Shown here in pieces: positions 25,188-36,087 of a stretch of 64,000 nucleotides of DNA. Made by a program: the position numbers and the translations under genes. Source of the DNA: an uncultured Nitrospiraceae bacterium (GTDB lineage Bacteria > Nitrospirota > Thermodesulfovibrionia > Thermodesulfovibrionales > Dissulfurispiraceae); contig CAIJNL010000025.1 of the NCBI GenBank assembly GCA_903822005.1, forward strand, positions 1 through 64,000, in the 5' to 3' direction. Under the pieces are notes generated by a model that did no database searches, was not told the origin of the DNA, and saw only the letters and a list, made by a program, of their open reading frames with translations. Position 1 is the first letter of the stretch. Each line of letters opens with the position of its first letter.

Positions 25188-26900
25188 ATGAAAAAAAATG
25201 ATTACTTCCCGGTTGAGAAGAATTATCGAAGCAGTATTGTCGTCGCCAATCCGAACCGGGCTGGTCACAGGGCCCATCTCCGGTCTCTGGGGCTTCTTGA
25301 CGAGGACTTTGAAAAACCATTTATCGGGATAGCAAATTCCTGGAATGAAATGCATCCAGGGCATGTTCATCTTCGCCAGATTTCCGAGGATGTTAAAAAA
25401 GGCATCCTGGCGGCCGGAGGCATTCCGTGGGAGTTTAATACTATTGCCATATGCGATGGTGTTACGCAGGGGCACATAGGCATGCGGTATGTGCTGCCCA
25501 GCAGGGATTGCATTGCTGACAGCATTGAACTCACGGCTGAAGCGCAGCAACTTGACGGGATGGTCTATATCGGTTCTTGCGACAAAATAGTCCCCGCTAT
25601 GCTCATGGCGCTGGTCCGCATAAACGTTCCTTCCGTTATGGTCACTGGCGGTCCGATGATGCCCGGATTCTTCAAAGGCAAATCAGTCGCCATTCCGGAT
25701 ATGAGGGAGGGCGTGGGCAGGTGGGTAGTTGGCGAGTACAGCGACAAGGAAGTGTTGGAGCTTGAGTGTACTGTTTGTCCCGGTCCGGGGTCCTGCGCGA
25801 TGGGAGGCACTGCTAACACGATGTCCTGCGTGGCAGAGGTGCTTGGGGTCTCGCTGCCCGGTTGCGGCACTTCCCACGCCGTAGAGTCCGTTAAGAAACG
25901 CATTGCAAAGCGGAGCGGGCTCGAGGTAGTCCGCCTTGTAAAGGAAAATATCAGACCGAGCGATATCGTCACCTTTAAAAGTTTCGAAAACGCGCTGATT
26001 CTGACTTCCGCGCTCGGCGGTTCGAGCAACGCGTCCATCCATATTCCTGCGATCGCAAGCGAGATGGGCTTCAAGGTAACGCTTGATGATGTAGAGAGAA
26101 TCAGCTCAATAACCCCGCACATTACAAATCTCATGCCCGCCGGCCGTCATGCTTTCTGGGACCTTGAAAGGGCAGGCGGTATTCCGGCGGTAGTAAAAGA
26201 ACTGCTTTCTATAATGCATAAGGATGAAAAAAATATAAACGGGCAGACGATTGCCCAGATTGCGGCTGAAGCAACCAACCGGAATGCTGATGTTATACAT
26301 TCGCTCGACAACCCGTTTCACAAGCAGGGCAGTTACGCAGTACTGCGCGGGAACATGGCTCCCCGCGGTTGTATCGTAAAACAGACCGGGGTGGACCCGG
26401 CTATGATGACGCACACTGGCCCGGCCAGGGTGTTTGATTCTGAAGCCGAAGCCGAGAGTGCAATTTACGATGGGCAGATAAAGCATGGCGACGTTATCAT
26501 TATTCGTTATGAGGGGCCAAAAGGCGGGCCTGGCATGCCGGAGATGCTGGTTGTTACAGCTGCGCTTGTAGGCGTAGGGCTCGGAAAGACAACAGCTATC
26601 GTGACCGATGGGCGATTCTCCGGTGGCTCTCACGGTCCCTGCATAGGCCACGTGGCACCGGAAGCCGCTGCGGGGGGGCCTATTGCATATATCAAAGAAG
26701 GGGACAGGATAAAAATTGATATCCCCAATAGGACCGTCGATATCCTTGTGGATGAAGAGGAAATGGCAAAGCGCAAACTGGAAATGCCTATAAAGCAGAG
26801 GGAAATTAAAAGCCAGGTATTGCGGCGTTACGTCAGTCTCGTAGGAGATGTTTCCGAGGGGGCCACCTTAACGAGGTTTCAGACTGACACAGTAAAATAA
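25188..26900 (+). CDS. IlvD/Edd family dehydratase
   Basis: This 570-residue Fe-S dehydratase removes water from a 2,3-dihydroxy acid. The cluster region is seen in [10 protein letters not shown] near residue 126 and [16 protein letters not shown] near residue 195; [11 protein letters not shown] near the C-terminus is a family signature. The housekeeping enzyme of branched-chain amino acid synthesis (IlvD) is the default reading. The [10 protein letters not shown] variant differs from the CGGMYTANTM form I expect of IlvD, and no other ilv gene is nearby, so a sugar-acid dehydratase role is possible. GGAGG lies about 9 bases before the ATG. A terminator follows. Confidence 0.8.
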   Translation: MKKNDYFPVEKNYRSSIVVANPNRAGHRAHLRSLGLLDEDFEKPFIGIANSWNEMHPGHVHLRQISEDVKKGILAAGGIPWEFNTIAICDGVTQGHIGMRYVLPSRDCIADSIELTAEAQQLDGMVYIGSCDKIVPAMLMALVRINVPSVMVTGGPMMPGFFKGKSVAIPDMREGVGRWVVGEYSDKEVLELECTVCPGPGSCAMGGTANTMSCVAEVLGVSLPGCGTSHAVESVKKRIAKRSGLEVVRLVKENIRPSDIVTFKSFENALILTSALGGSSNASIHIPAIASEMGFKVTLDDVERISSITPHITNLMPAGRHAFWDLERAGGIPAVVKELLSIMHKDEKNINGQTIAQIAAEATNRNADVIHSLDNPFHKQGSYAVLRGNMAPRGCIVKQTGVDPAMMTHTGPARVFDSEAEAESAIYDGQIKHGDVIIIRYEGPKGGPGMPEMLVVTAALVGVGLGKTTAIVTDGRFSGGSHGPCIGHVAPEAAAGGPIAYIKEGDRIKIDIPNRTVDILVDEEEMAKRKLEMPIKQREIKSQVLRRYVSLVGDVSEGATLTRFQTDTVK

Positions 26901-26934
26901 TTGCCGCTGTCCGGCCGCAGTTTGCTTGTAAAAT

Positions 26935-26972
26935 AAAAAGCCTCTAATCCGGTTAAGGGTCAGAGGCTTTTT
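26935..26972. terminator. Bidirectional terminator between ilvD-like and OmpA-family genes
   Basis: Arms AAAAAGCCTCT and AGAGGCTTTTT lie between two convergent genes. The A-rich and T-rich flanks allow termination on both strands. Confidence 0.88.
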
Positions 26973-26996
26973 GTTTGTTCTGTCTGATCGACCGAT

Positions 26997-27836
26997 CTAT
27001 TGCTTAACCAGTTCCACCCTTCGGTTTTTTGCCCGGCCTTCTTCATTGTCATTGGATGCAACAGGTGTAAGCGGGCCGACCCCATTGGCCTTCAGGCGCG
27101 CAGGAGCGATTCCATATTTGCCAACCAGCGCCTGCATGACTGCCTGCGCCCTGTCCTGGGACAGCCTCATGTTGGAGTCAAGTCCACCGACGTTGTCGGT
27201 ATGTCCGACTACATATACCCTCAGCCCCGCATTGCCCTTGAGCAATTTGGCGATCTCGGCAAGTGCGGCATCTGACTCGGGCTTGATCACCGATTTGCCG
27301 GTGTCAAAGTAAATCCCGTAAATGGCGGTATGGCCTGTAGATTTAATATCACTGAAGAGGACCGCGGCGTTGGCAACAATGTCCTGCGCCATGGCCCCTT
27401 TTTCGACTATGAAAAGAGTAAACTCGGAAGTGATGTAGGCCGATACATGCACCCATATCTCTTTTCCGTCCTTGACCAGTTTCATATACGAATTGCCGTC
27501 ATAATCACTCTTCAGGACTGTTGCACCGATTTTCCTGGCAGCGTTCTCGTAGTTCCTCAGCACCTGAATCCTGCTCGGCTCTTTCGCGCCCGAATTCAGG
27601 GAGTACCTGATTTCATAGACGCGCCCTTCAACGCTGAACTCATTGAGTTTGGCATCCCTGAAGGCGTGATTATCGAATTCTTTCACCTCGTAGCGCTGTA
27701 TGAAATAACCGGGCATGCGGTTAAACAGCGGATGGTCTTTGGAGCCCGCCACATCACCGTCCTGGGCAAAGGCAAGCCCCGTGGTCAGGAGCGACAGGTA
27801 TACGATTCCTAAAAAAATACGTGCAAGTCTGCTCAT
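26997..27836 (-). CDS. OmpA-family outer membrane/periplasmic protein
   Basis: This 279-residue protein has a signal peptide ending near FAQDG and a C-terminal OmpA-like peptidoglycan-binding domain (about residues 165-279) with VYVVGHTDNVGG, LSQDRAQAVMQAL, ARLKANGVG and NRRVEL. The middle region (about 40-160) is not a recognisable beta-barrel and resembles no domain I can name. The ATG at 27836 has GAGGAG 7-12 bases upstream; the track start at 27884 lacks this. The protein likely anchors the envelope to peptidoglycan. Confidence 0.88.
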   Translation of the reverse strand: MSRLARIFLGIVYLSLLTTGLAFAQDGDVAGSKDHPLFNRMPGYFIQRYEVKEFDNHAFRDAKLNEFSVEGRVYEIRYSLNSGAKEPSRIQVLRNYENAARKIGATVLKSDYDGNSYMKLVKDGKEIWVHVSAYITSEFTLFIVEKGAMAQDIVANAAVLFSDIKSTGHTAIYGIYFDTGKSVIKPESDAALAEIAKLLKGNAGLRVYVVGHTDNVGGLDSNMRLSQDRAQAVMQALVGKYGIAPARLKANGVGPLTPVASNDNEEGRAKNRRVELVKQ

Positions 27837-28002
27837 GCTTGTCTCCTCTGTATTTATTATTTGCGGCTTGCAATAGCTTAGCAATAAGCTTACTGGAAAA
27901 AAGAAGGCTTGTCAAAATATCCGGGCCATTCAAAAAATGTCCGGTAAGTGTTAATATATCCGCGGCTGGAAACAGATCTGAATATGTGGACAAGAGAGGC
28001 TC

Positions 28003-29451
28003 ATGAAGAGGCTGCTAAACAAAAAAACGCTGGCCGATCTGATTGTTGATGCGGCTGATGGAAAACATGGCCTGAAGAGGACCCTCGGTCCTGTGAGTCT
28101 TGTGCTCATTGGAGCCGGAGGTATTATTGGGGCCGGTATATTTGTGCTTACGGGGCACGCGGCAGCGCAAATGGCAGGGCCCGCAATAGTCCTTTCTTTC
28201 ATTCTTGCCGCAGTTGCATGCGCTTTTGCGGGTCTCTGTTATGCTGAATTCGCCTCCATGATGCCTGTTTCCGGAAGCGCATACACTTACGCTTATGCGA
28301 CGCTCGGACAGTTTGTTGCCTGGATTGTAGGGTGGGACCTGATCCTTGAATACACGCTTGGTGCTACGACCGTTGCTATCGGTTGGTCGGGCTATCTGGT
28401 CAGTTTTCTCAGGGACTTTGGAATAGTGCTTCCGGAAGCTTTTACATCACCCCCCTTCAACTATCTCGCAGATCAGCACAGCTGGATCGCTACGGGCGCC
28501 CTGTTTAATCTGCCGGCCGTAATCATAGTTATATTGCTTACCCTGATCATTGTCACGGGGATCAGGGAATCGGCCGGCCTTAATGCAGTAGTCGTATTTA
28601 TCAAAGTGGCCATAATACTCGCGTTCATTATTGCCGGGGCTTTTTTCATTAAACCGGAATTGTGGCGGCCTTTTGTGCCCGCAAATGAAGGGCCCTTCGG
28701 GGTCTTCGGTGTCAGCGGAATCCTGAGGGGCGCAGGGGTCATATTCTTCGCTTATATCGGATTTGACGCGGTATCAACACTGGCCCAGGAAGCGAAGAAC
28801 CCCCAAAAGGACATGCCGGTCGGCATACTCGGCAGCCTGGTTGTTTGTACGATTCTTTATGTTGCCTGCTCTCTAGTCCTGACCGGAGTGGTGCCTTACA
28901 GGGAACTGAATGGGCCGGCGCCTTTTGCCGTGGCCCTCGATGCCATGGACCTGCATTTCTTTTCTCCGATGCTCAAAGTCGGCGCACTTGCCGGATTAAC
29001 ATCGGTCATACTCGTCATGTTCCTGGGCCAGACCAGGGTGCTGTTTTCGATGGGCAAAGACCGACTGTTGCCCCCCTTCGTGGCGCGGGTGCATCCCAAA
29101 TTCAGGACCCCGTATATCATAACCTTGATAACCGGGGCCGTAACGGCAGTGCTGGCAGGACTTCTGCCTATAGGCATCGTTGGGGAGCTTGTCAGTATCG
29201 GCACACTCCTTGCCTTTGTCATTGTCTGTTCAGGTGTCCTGGTACTCAGATACTCCCATCCGGGGGCAACACGGACGTTTCGCGCGCCGGGCGGCACGGT
29301 CACTCCTATACTCGGGATTCTTACGTGCCTGTATCTCATGCTCGGACTTCCGCAGGACACATGGATAAGGCTTTTTGTGTGGCTGACGATCGGCTTTGTG
29401 ATCTATTTCGGCTACAGTATCAAACATGCGAACAAAAAGAAATCCGCTTAG
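28003..29451 (+). CDS. APC-superfamily cationic amino acid permease (CAT-like)
   Basis: This 482-residue protein has about twelve membrane helices and the APC/CAT signatures GAGGIIGAGIFVLTGHAA near residue 37, CYAEFASMMPVSGSAYTYAY near residue 78 and FFAYIGFDAVSTLAQEAKNPQKDMP near residue 248. It probably imports an amino acid. It stands alone, divergent from the OmpA-family gene. Confidence 0.88.
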   Translation: MKRLLNKKTLADLIVDAADGKHGLKRTLGPVSLVLIGAGGIIGAGIFVLTGHAAAQMAGPAIVLSFILAAVACAFAGLCYAEFASMMPVSGSAYTYAYATLGQFVAWIVGWDLILEYTLGATTVAIGWSGYLVSFLRDFGIVLPEAFTSPPFNYLADQHSWIATGALFNLPAVIIVILLTLIIVTGIRESAGLNAVVVFIKVAIILAFIIAGAFFIKPELWRPFVPANEGPFGVFGVSGILRGAGVIFFAYIGFDAVSTLAQEAKNPQKDMPVGILGSLVVCTILYVACSLVLTGVVPYRELNGPAPFAVALDAMDLHFFSPMLKVGALAGLTSVILVMFLGQTRVLFSMGKDRLLPPFVARVHPKFRTPYIITLITGAVTAVLAGLLPIGIVGELVSIGTLLAFVIVCSGVLVLRYSHPGATRTFRAPGGTVTPILGILTCLYLMLGLPQDTWIRLFVWLTIGFVIYFGYSIKHANKKKSA

Positions 29452-29527
29452 CCTTTTCATAACGCACTAGTCACGCAATTCATTTCTCAGCCGCTGTCTT
29501 TTGGCGTAATCCACCCTTATCCGACAT

Positions 29528-29575
29528 TTTTGGTACTACATAATTGTTAGATATTACAAATATGTAGTGCCAAAA
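29528..29575. promoter_or_regulatory. Long inverted repeat, candidate activator binding site
   Basis: TTTTGGTACTACATA and TATGTAGTGCCAAAA pair at 14 of 15 positions around an 18-base AT-rich centre. The centre is about 75 bases upstream of the -12 element of the sigma-54 promoter below, a typical place for an enhancer-binding-protein site. It does not match the NtrC half-site I know. Confidence 0.55.
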
Positions 29576-29612
29576 TCAATTACAAAACCAGACATATCAA
29601 AGAGTTATGGGC

Positions 29613-29628
29613 TGGCATGCTTTTCGCA
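29613..29628 (+). promoter_or_regulatory. Sigma-54 promoter for the HTH-porin-amt-PII cluster
   Basis: TGGCATGCTTTTCGCA matches the -24/-12 consensus TGGCAYRNNNNTTGCW at all but one conserved position, with GG and GC at the correct spacing. It lies 37 bases before the first ATG of a nitrogen-related gene cluster, where sigma-54 control is expected. Confidence 0.75.
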
Positions 29629-29664
29629 ATCCATTTATATCTGTTGTGGAACAGGAGGAAGCGA

Positions 29665-29877
29665 ATGGATTCACTCAGGATGAAGGTGAGCGAGATCGAG
29701 AAAGAGGAAATAACCAGGGCCCTCAGGGAAAGCAATTGGGTAATGGCGAGGGCCGCAAGGACACTCGGGATTACGGAAAGAATAATCGGCTACAAGATCA
29801 GAAAATATGGAATAAGAAAGGGGGCTGCTGAGACAGGTATGGCAGAAAGTACGAGAGAGGTTTTTAACAGCAAGTAA
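29665..29877 (+). CDS. Small Fis-type helix-turn-helix protein
   Basis: This 70-residue protein is essentially one Fis-like DNA-binding domain: EIEKEEITRALRESNW, then MARAARTLGITERIIGYKIRKYGI. That second block resembles the C-terminal DNA-binding domain of NifA/NtrC-type sigma-54 activators, but the AAA+ and sensor domains are absent. The ATG at 29665 has AGGAGGA 6-12 bases upstream, and the ORF-track start is longer than needed. It is the first gene behind the sigma-54 promoter and is followed by porin, amt and PII genes. It could be a local regulator or DNA-binding accessory. Confidence 0.75.
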   Translation: MDSLRMKVSEIEKEEITRALRESNWVMARAARTLGITERIIGYKIRKYGIRKGAAETGMAESTREVFNSK

Positions 29878-29923
29878 GTGCGGCATTAAATACAAATCAT
29901 TCATCCCAGAGGAGGATACGAAA

Positions 29924-30829
29924 ATGAGATGGTCAGGATCAGCAGTAGCAGCATTGTTTGCATTGTGTATGTTTGCAGGAGGCGTCTTTGCAGCAGAGAC
30001 CACTCCGGCCCCTGCAGGGACGGCAGTAGCGCCGGCAGCCACCACTGCAGCACCGGCTGCGGAAGCGCCCAAGGTTGAAGAGCCCAAGGTCACCGGCAGC
30101 TTCGGCGTCGGCGCATTTAACAGGTATATCTTCAGGGGATATGAACTCGGGCAGAGGAGTGCCGTCATTCAGCCGACCAGCACCCTTTCATACAGGGGTT
30201 TTTCAGCCACCTTCTGGGGAAACCTGGACACGAGACAGCACGCCACACAGAACTTTGGGTCTAATGACCGCCAGAGGAGCTGGAATGAGACGGACTTTAC
30301 CGTCAGCTATACACATAACATAGGCAAGCTGGGACTTACTGGAGGCTATATATATTATGGCACTAAATACACCAAGGAAACACAGGAAGTATTCGGAAGC
30401 GCCGCTGTTGACATCATAGGGCATCCGACTATTACGGTAAACCAGGACGTAGCGGCATACGCGGGAACTTACTTTAATCTTTCACTGAGCCAGTCACAGC
30501 CCATATTCAAGCTGCCGACGGGTGATGTGACAGTGGACCTGGGAGCGTCGGCCGGATATTTTATGGGCGAGGGCAAATACTGGAGGACTTATCAGAGCTC
30601 AACCGGCGACTATACCGGAAAGAAATACAATGCGCTTCATGACGGCATGGCCAAGATAGGTTTTACGGTTCCTCTCGGAAAAGGTTTCACTATTCAGCCG
30701 GTTGCACAGTACTGGATCCCGCTTTCAGGAAAGGCGCACCACAATCTGATTGACGGCAACAGCTACCAGCGCAACGGCGCCATAGACAACACTTTTGTGT
30801 ATGGCATAAACCTGGGTTTCACATTTTAA
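29924..30829 (+). CDS. TorF-like putative outer membrane porin
   Basis: This 301-residue protein has a signal peptide ending near VFAAE, an Ala/Pro/Thr-rich linker (about residues 24-55) and a beta-barrel of alternating aromatic and polar residues ending in the outer-membrane signature LGFTF. GAFNRYIFRGYELGQ resembles the putative TorF/Gcw_chp porin family. GAGGAGG precedes the ATG by about 9 bases. Being 25 bases ahead of amt suggests a role in passing ammonium or a small nitrogen compound across the outer membrane. Confidence 0.75.
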   Translation: MRWSGSAVAALFALCMFAGGVFAAETTPAPAGTAVAPAATTAAPAAEAPKVEEPKVTGSFGVGAFNRYIFRGYELGQRSAVIQPTSTLSYRGFSATFWGNLDTRQHATQNFGSNDRQRSWNETDFTVSYTHNIGKLGLTGGYIYYGTKYTKETQEVFGSAAVDIIGHPTITVNQDVAAYAGTYFNLSLSQSQPIFKLPTGDVTVDLGASAGYFMGEGKYWRTYQSSTGDYTGKKYNALHDGMAKIGFTVPLGKGFTIQPVAQYWIPLSGKAHHNLIDGNSYQRNGAIDNTFVYGINLGFTF

Positions 30830-30853
30830 GTAAAAGATATAAGGAGGAATGAG

Positions 30854-32637
<1,784 letters not shown>

Positions 32638-32655
32638 TCTTCAGCTAAAAAACGA

Positions 32656-32690
32656 ACGGGTGGAGTTTTCAGACTCCTCCCGTTTTTATT
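32656..32690 (+). terminator. Terminator after glnK
   Basis: Arms ACGGGTGGAGT and ACTCCTCCCGT (one mismatch) with a 6-base loop are followed by five T, 19 bases after the glnK stop. Confidence 0.88.
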
Positions 32691-32706
32691 TTGTCATTCG
32701 GCCCCG

Positions 32707-33081
32707 TCATTCGTATTGCGCCAGCTCGTCATCCGAAAGGCCGAAGTAGTGGCCCACTTCATGGACTATTGTAATCCTGATCTCTTCCACCAACTCCTGC
32801 GCCGACCCGCATATGGCCTCAATATTTTTCTGGTAGAGTATGATTGAATCCGGCAGGGCAGCTGGAGTCTCGAAAAAGCCCGCACCCGCGTAGCCGGTCC
32901 CTTTGAAGAGCCCGAGCAGTTGGTCCTTCTGCACGCCCACAGATTCAGCGTCTTCATCTCCCGGCTGGTCTTCGACAAGTACTGTCAGGTTACGTAAATT
33001 CCGCAGATATTTTTTGGGGATGGACTTTAGTGCCTCTTCGGCGAGGTGTTCAAACTCGGGACGTTCAACATGATAGGACAT
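32707..33081 (-). CDS. Small zincin-like metallopeptidase family protein
   Basis: This 124-residue protein matches the minimal zincin family (formerly DUF1025): an HExxH motif in VHEVGHYFGLSDDEL near the C-terminus, with ILYQKNIEAIC and VLVEDQPG earlier. Such proteins are cytosolic and of unknown substrate. It is convergent with glnK. Confidence 0.85.
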   Translation of the reverse strand: MSYHVERPEFEHLAEEALKSIPKKYLRNLRNLTVLVEDQPGDEDAESVGVQKDQLLGLFKGTGYAGAGFFETPAALPDSIILYQKNIEAICGSAQELVEEIRITIVHEVGHYFGLSDDELAQYE

Positions 33082-33128
33082 AAATTATATCTTAACGCAG
33101 CGCGGGGCAACGTCCCGGTTCCAATGGT

Positions 33129-33467
33129 TCAGGCGTGCGAATGGGATACAGCCTGTATTAATTTTATATACTCAGCGGGCGGATCAATGATTTCGAGGCC
33201 AATGCTGTCAATCTCGCCTTCGGGAGGAAGCTTATGATATGCCCAGCGGGTGATGCAATGCAGCAATATTTTAATACCGGACGAAAGTTCGAGTTTAAGG
33301 TCGATCTCGTTGCCAGGCACATATTTTCTGATGGCCGCGGACGGGGCCGTAATAATATGAATGCCGCGTTCCGAAATGTCCTCTATGAATACCGAATGTT
33401 TCTCATCGCCCGAGATGCGTTCGGCCTTCAGACTGACACTTACCCTTTTTGCCGTCCTTCTCTCCAT
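33129..33467 (-). CDS. PilZ domain protein
   Basis: This 112-residue protein opens with RRTAKRV, the arginine-rich c-di-GMP binding motif, and has EDISERGIHI, matching the second PilZ motif (D/N)xSxxG, near residue 30. The rest follows a PilZ beta-barrel pattern. It probably binds cyclic di-GMP, but the target is unknown and no partner gene is adjacent. Confidence 0.8.
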   Translation of the reverse strand: MERRTAKRVSVSLKAERISGDEKHSVFIEDISERGIHIITAPSAAIRKYVPGNEIDLKLELSSGIKILLHCITRWAYHKLPPEGEIDSIGLEIIDPPAEYIKLIQAVSHSHA

Positions 33468-33586
33468 GCCCGCATTGTAGCATATTTTCTTTTTAAACTA
33501 AAGCAAAAAATGAGCTGTTGCAAAGCAGGACGGAATGGCCCGGAATTTGCCGTTTCAGACCCGTAGTTGGAGGACTGAACCGGTCG

Positions 33587-34327
33587 TCAGGAAAACTCCA
33601 CTTTTGAATCCGGATTGAAAGGATTTGTGCGAACTGCAAGTGAATAAAGATAGGGATACTCTTTTTTCAGGTGGCGCATATAAGAGATCCATTCCACTAC
33701 AAGAGCAGCATAGGCGCGCTTCATGTCGCCGGCAAGATGCTTCGTGTCAGAGGCTGAGATCTTGGTCAGATGTTTTCGCATAGAGAGTTCTTCGCAAAGG
33801 TGCTGCACGGCAAGAAACATATCGGTAAATGATTCGTGCTCAAGCAGATTGGGGTTTTCCATCAGGCCCATTATGATGCGCCGTCTGTGGCGGAAAAATA
33901 CCTGCAGGTCGCCGATGTAGCCGCGATGGACCTCGACCTGAAAGTCAAAGTTCAGGATCTGCTTTCGTGCATTCGCGAAATCTTCTTCAGTCCACTTGTC
34001 GCCGATCTGGAGGAATTTTACGGCTTCAGTATTGGTCTTGTCGAACTCTGCGAACATGCGGATCAGATCAGTGCCTACTTCAATGAAAAAGACCCCGACG
34101 ATCATGTTCAGCTTTTTCATGACCGACTGATGTTCAAAGCGCTTCAGCAGCTTCTCCAATATTATAACAACGAGGAGCACATGCAGGGGGAGAAAGGCGA
34201 GGTCCTGGAAAAGCAGAAAGAAGGTCTCCTCGGCCTTATGGAATATCACTATCTGTGCGATATAAAGCCCAGTCGAAAAGACCAAAAAAACCAGGCCCAG
34301 CGCCAGCAGCCATTTCATATCTTTCAT
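33587..34327 (-). CDS. Uncharacterised membrane protein
   Basis: I do not recognise this 246-residue protein. Two membrane helices are predicted near residues 7-28 and 39-60, followed by about 185 mostly helical, charged cytoplasmic residues with a basic patch (FFRHRRRI near residue 145). The even spacing of charges and lack of stop codons support a real gene. It lies alone between the PilZ and DUF3617 genes on the same strand. Confidence 0.65.
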   Translation of the reverse strand: MKDMKWLLALGLVFLVFSTGLYIAQIVIFHKAEETFFLLFQDLAFLPLHVLLVVIILEKLLKRFEHQSVMKKLNMIVGVFFIEVGTDLIRMFAEFDKTNTEAVKFLQIGDKWTEEDFANARKQILNFDFQVEVHRGYIGDLQVFFRHRRRIIMGLMENPNLLEHESFTDMFLAVQHLCEELSMRKHLTKISASDTKHLAGDMKRAYAALVVEWISYMRHLKKEYPYLYSLAVRTNPFNPDSKVEFS

Positions 34328-34406
34328 CCTGTCAAGAACTCCTTTCTGCTTGTATCCTCATATGTCGGGCAGAGGGGCGGTTTTACGCGCCCCTGATTTA
34401 AGCATG

Positions 34407-34892
34407 TTATTTCCCTGACTGTGCCTTTCTTCTGTCGGCCTCTGCCTTTGTGGCAGCAGAGCATGGGCCCAGATAGCGGCCGCTAAGCCTGGTTGCGGTC
34501 GTCATGGTCGTTCCGTCGCGCCTGTCAATCATCTTTGTGTTTATGTTCCCGGTATATGAGGCGCCGCTATAAGTTATCCGGCCGTCGCCTTCAGTCCTGG
34601 CCTTTGCGTCTTCGCAGATGACCTTCCATGAATACGTATTGCCCTGAACCGACTGGTCCTTGATAACGCAATCTTTCCTGTTCTTGTCAACAGGGGCCAT
34701 GTCTTCCTTTGTCACGCACTGCTTCATCTTGTAAGTCTGGGGCGGCATCTGGAAGGGCATCCCCTGCATGGTGGTGGTCATGGTAACTTCCCAGTCTCCT
34801 TCATTCATGTCCATACCGAATGCGGCGGCACCTGAAAATACTATTAAAGAACAAGTTATGAGTGACAGGTAAAAAAGGCGTTTGATCAGCAT
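34407..34892 (-). CDS. DUF3617-family exported protein
   Basis: This 161-residue protein has a signal peptide (about residues 1-24) and then GDWEVTMTTTMQGMPFQMPPQTYKMKQCVT, a pattern typical of DUF3617, with conserved cysteines later and a final SGRYLGPC. Function is unknown. I start at the ATG at 34892, where the signal peptide begins (MLIKRLFYL). Expected to be periplasmic. Confidence 0.78.
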   Translation of the reverse strand: MLIKRLFYLSLITCSLIVFSGAAAFGMDMNEGDWEVTMTTTMQGMPFQMPPQTYKMKQCVTKEDMAPVDKNRKDCVIKDQSVQGNTYSWKVICEDAKARTEGDGRITYSGASYTGNINTKMIDRRDGTTMTTATRLSGRYLGPCSAATKAEADRRKAQSGK

Positions 34893-35174
34893 GATACCCC
34901 CAAAAAGAGATTGGAATACTTTTAAAACGGCAATCAATGATTACCATGCAATAAAAAAGCATAAACAGTAATGAGTTGTGAAATCAAGTCTTGGGGTAAC
35001 ATTAAACAGCATTTACCATCGAGTTTGCAGCGGCTGCACGCAAGGTACAGCTCCCGTTTGTTGTTGCGCCGGAAGTGCCATTGCGAAACCGTCTTGACAA
35101 TAGATGCATAGTTCGTAAACAATACATGTTCATATCTAGATTTATTACTATGATCGCAAGGGTGGTGAATAGGG

Positions 35175-35726
35175 ATGGGGAATGTGCTGAATAGGCGGGA
35201 TATACTCAAGCTGACCGTTGCTGCAGGTGTAACTTTGGCAACTGGTGGAATCACTGATATTTCAGAAGCGGTTGGCAGGGACAAGAGTCCGGACAATAAG
35301 CCTGAACATGCCAAAGACAGGTTTTTAAAATCAATGAACTGTTCACAGGCCATATTTGAGACATACGCCCCATCAATGGGGATGAGTGTTAAGCAGGCAC
35401 GCAAGTTAGCAGCAGCTTTTGCCGGCGGGATGGGCATGGGGTCGGAATGCGGTGCTGTTACAGCCGCGTTTATGGTCATAGGCATGAAGTATGGAAAGAC
35501 CGTTGATAAAGACACTCAGGCTGATGGCGAGACATTCAAGCGAACAGCCGCATTAGTCAAAGAATTCAAGGCTAGGCATGAACACATCGCATGCTCGGCC
35601 TTGCTGGAATCTGACATGAGTACACCGGTTGGTGTCCAGCTGGCTGCTGAGAAGGGCTACTTTGTTTCCCGGTGTCCCGCCTATGTCAAGACAGTTGCCG
35701 AGATCCTGGATAAGATGCTTGTCTGA
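35175..35726 (+). CDS. C-GCAxxG-C-C family protein with Tat signal
   Basis: This 183-residue protein begins with a twin-arginine signal (LNRRDILKLTVAAG) and carries the redox-type C-GCAxxG-C-C pattern: NCSQAIF near residue 55, GSECGAVTAAF near residue 93, CSALL near residue 140 and SRCPAYV near residue 164. Family members are thought to be cysteine-based redox or metal proteins of undefined activity. It lies 28 bases ahead of the AhpD-like gene and probably forms one operon with it and arsS. Confidence 0.85.
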   Translation: MGNVLNRRDILKLTVAAGVTLATGGITDISEAVGRDKSPDNKPEHAKDRFLKSMNCSQAIFETYAPSMGMSVKQARKLAAAFAGGMGMGSECGAVTAAFMVIGMKYGKTVDKDTQADGETFKRTAALVKEFKARHEHIACSALLESDMSTPVGVQLAAEKGYFVSRCPAYVKTVAEILDKMLV

Positions 35727-35754
35727 ACAATTAATCTGATGGAGGATAATTATT

Positions 35755-36087
35755 GTGGCGGATTATTATAATGATGAAGACCTTGCCCGTTTCGGGGAGA
35801 TAGCTAAATCCAACCCGGACCTGTTCCGCAAATTCATGGCTTGGTATGAGGCGTCGTTTACACCTGGCCTGCTGACAAAACGTGAAAAGGTGCTGGTCGG
35901 GGTCGCTGTCGCACACGCAGTTCAGTGTCCCTACTGCATCGATGCTTACACAAAGGCCTGTCTGGAAGAGGGAATGAGCATGGAACATATTGCAGAGGCC
36001 GTGCATGCCGCATCCGCAATCAGGGGCGGGGCTTCGCTCATACACGCGATACAGGCGCAGAACGCTGCGGATAAAATATCCCTTTAA
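35755..36087 (+). CDS. Arsenosugar-biosynthesis-associated peroxidase-like (AhpD-fold) protein
   Basis: This 110-residue carboxymuconolactone decarboxylase/AhpD-fold protein has the redox CxxC motif in VQCPYCIDAYTKACLEEG. Proteins of this exact type are commonly encoded next to arsS. It starts at a GTG at 35755 with GGAGGA 8 bases upstream and overlaps the arsS ATG by one base (TAATG), indicating coupled translation. Confidence 0.85.
   Translation: MADYYNDEDLARFGEIAKSNPDLFRKFMAWYEASFTPGLLTKREKVLVGVAVAHAVQCPYCIDAYTKACLEEGMSMEHIAEAVHAASAIRGGASLIHAIQAQNAADKISL

Noticed and set aside
25188-26900. Firm ilvD gene symbol
   Set aside because: The Fe-S motif variant and lack of ilv neighbours leave sugar-acid dehydratase open, so only the family is named.
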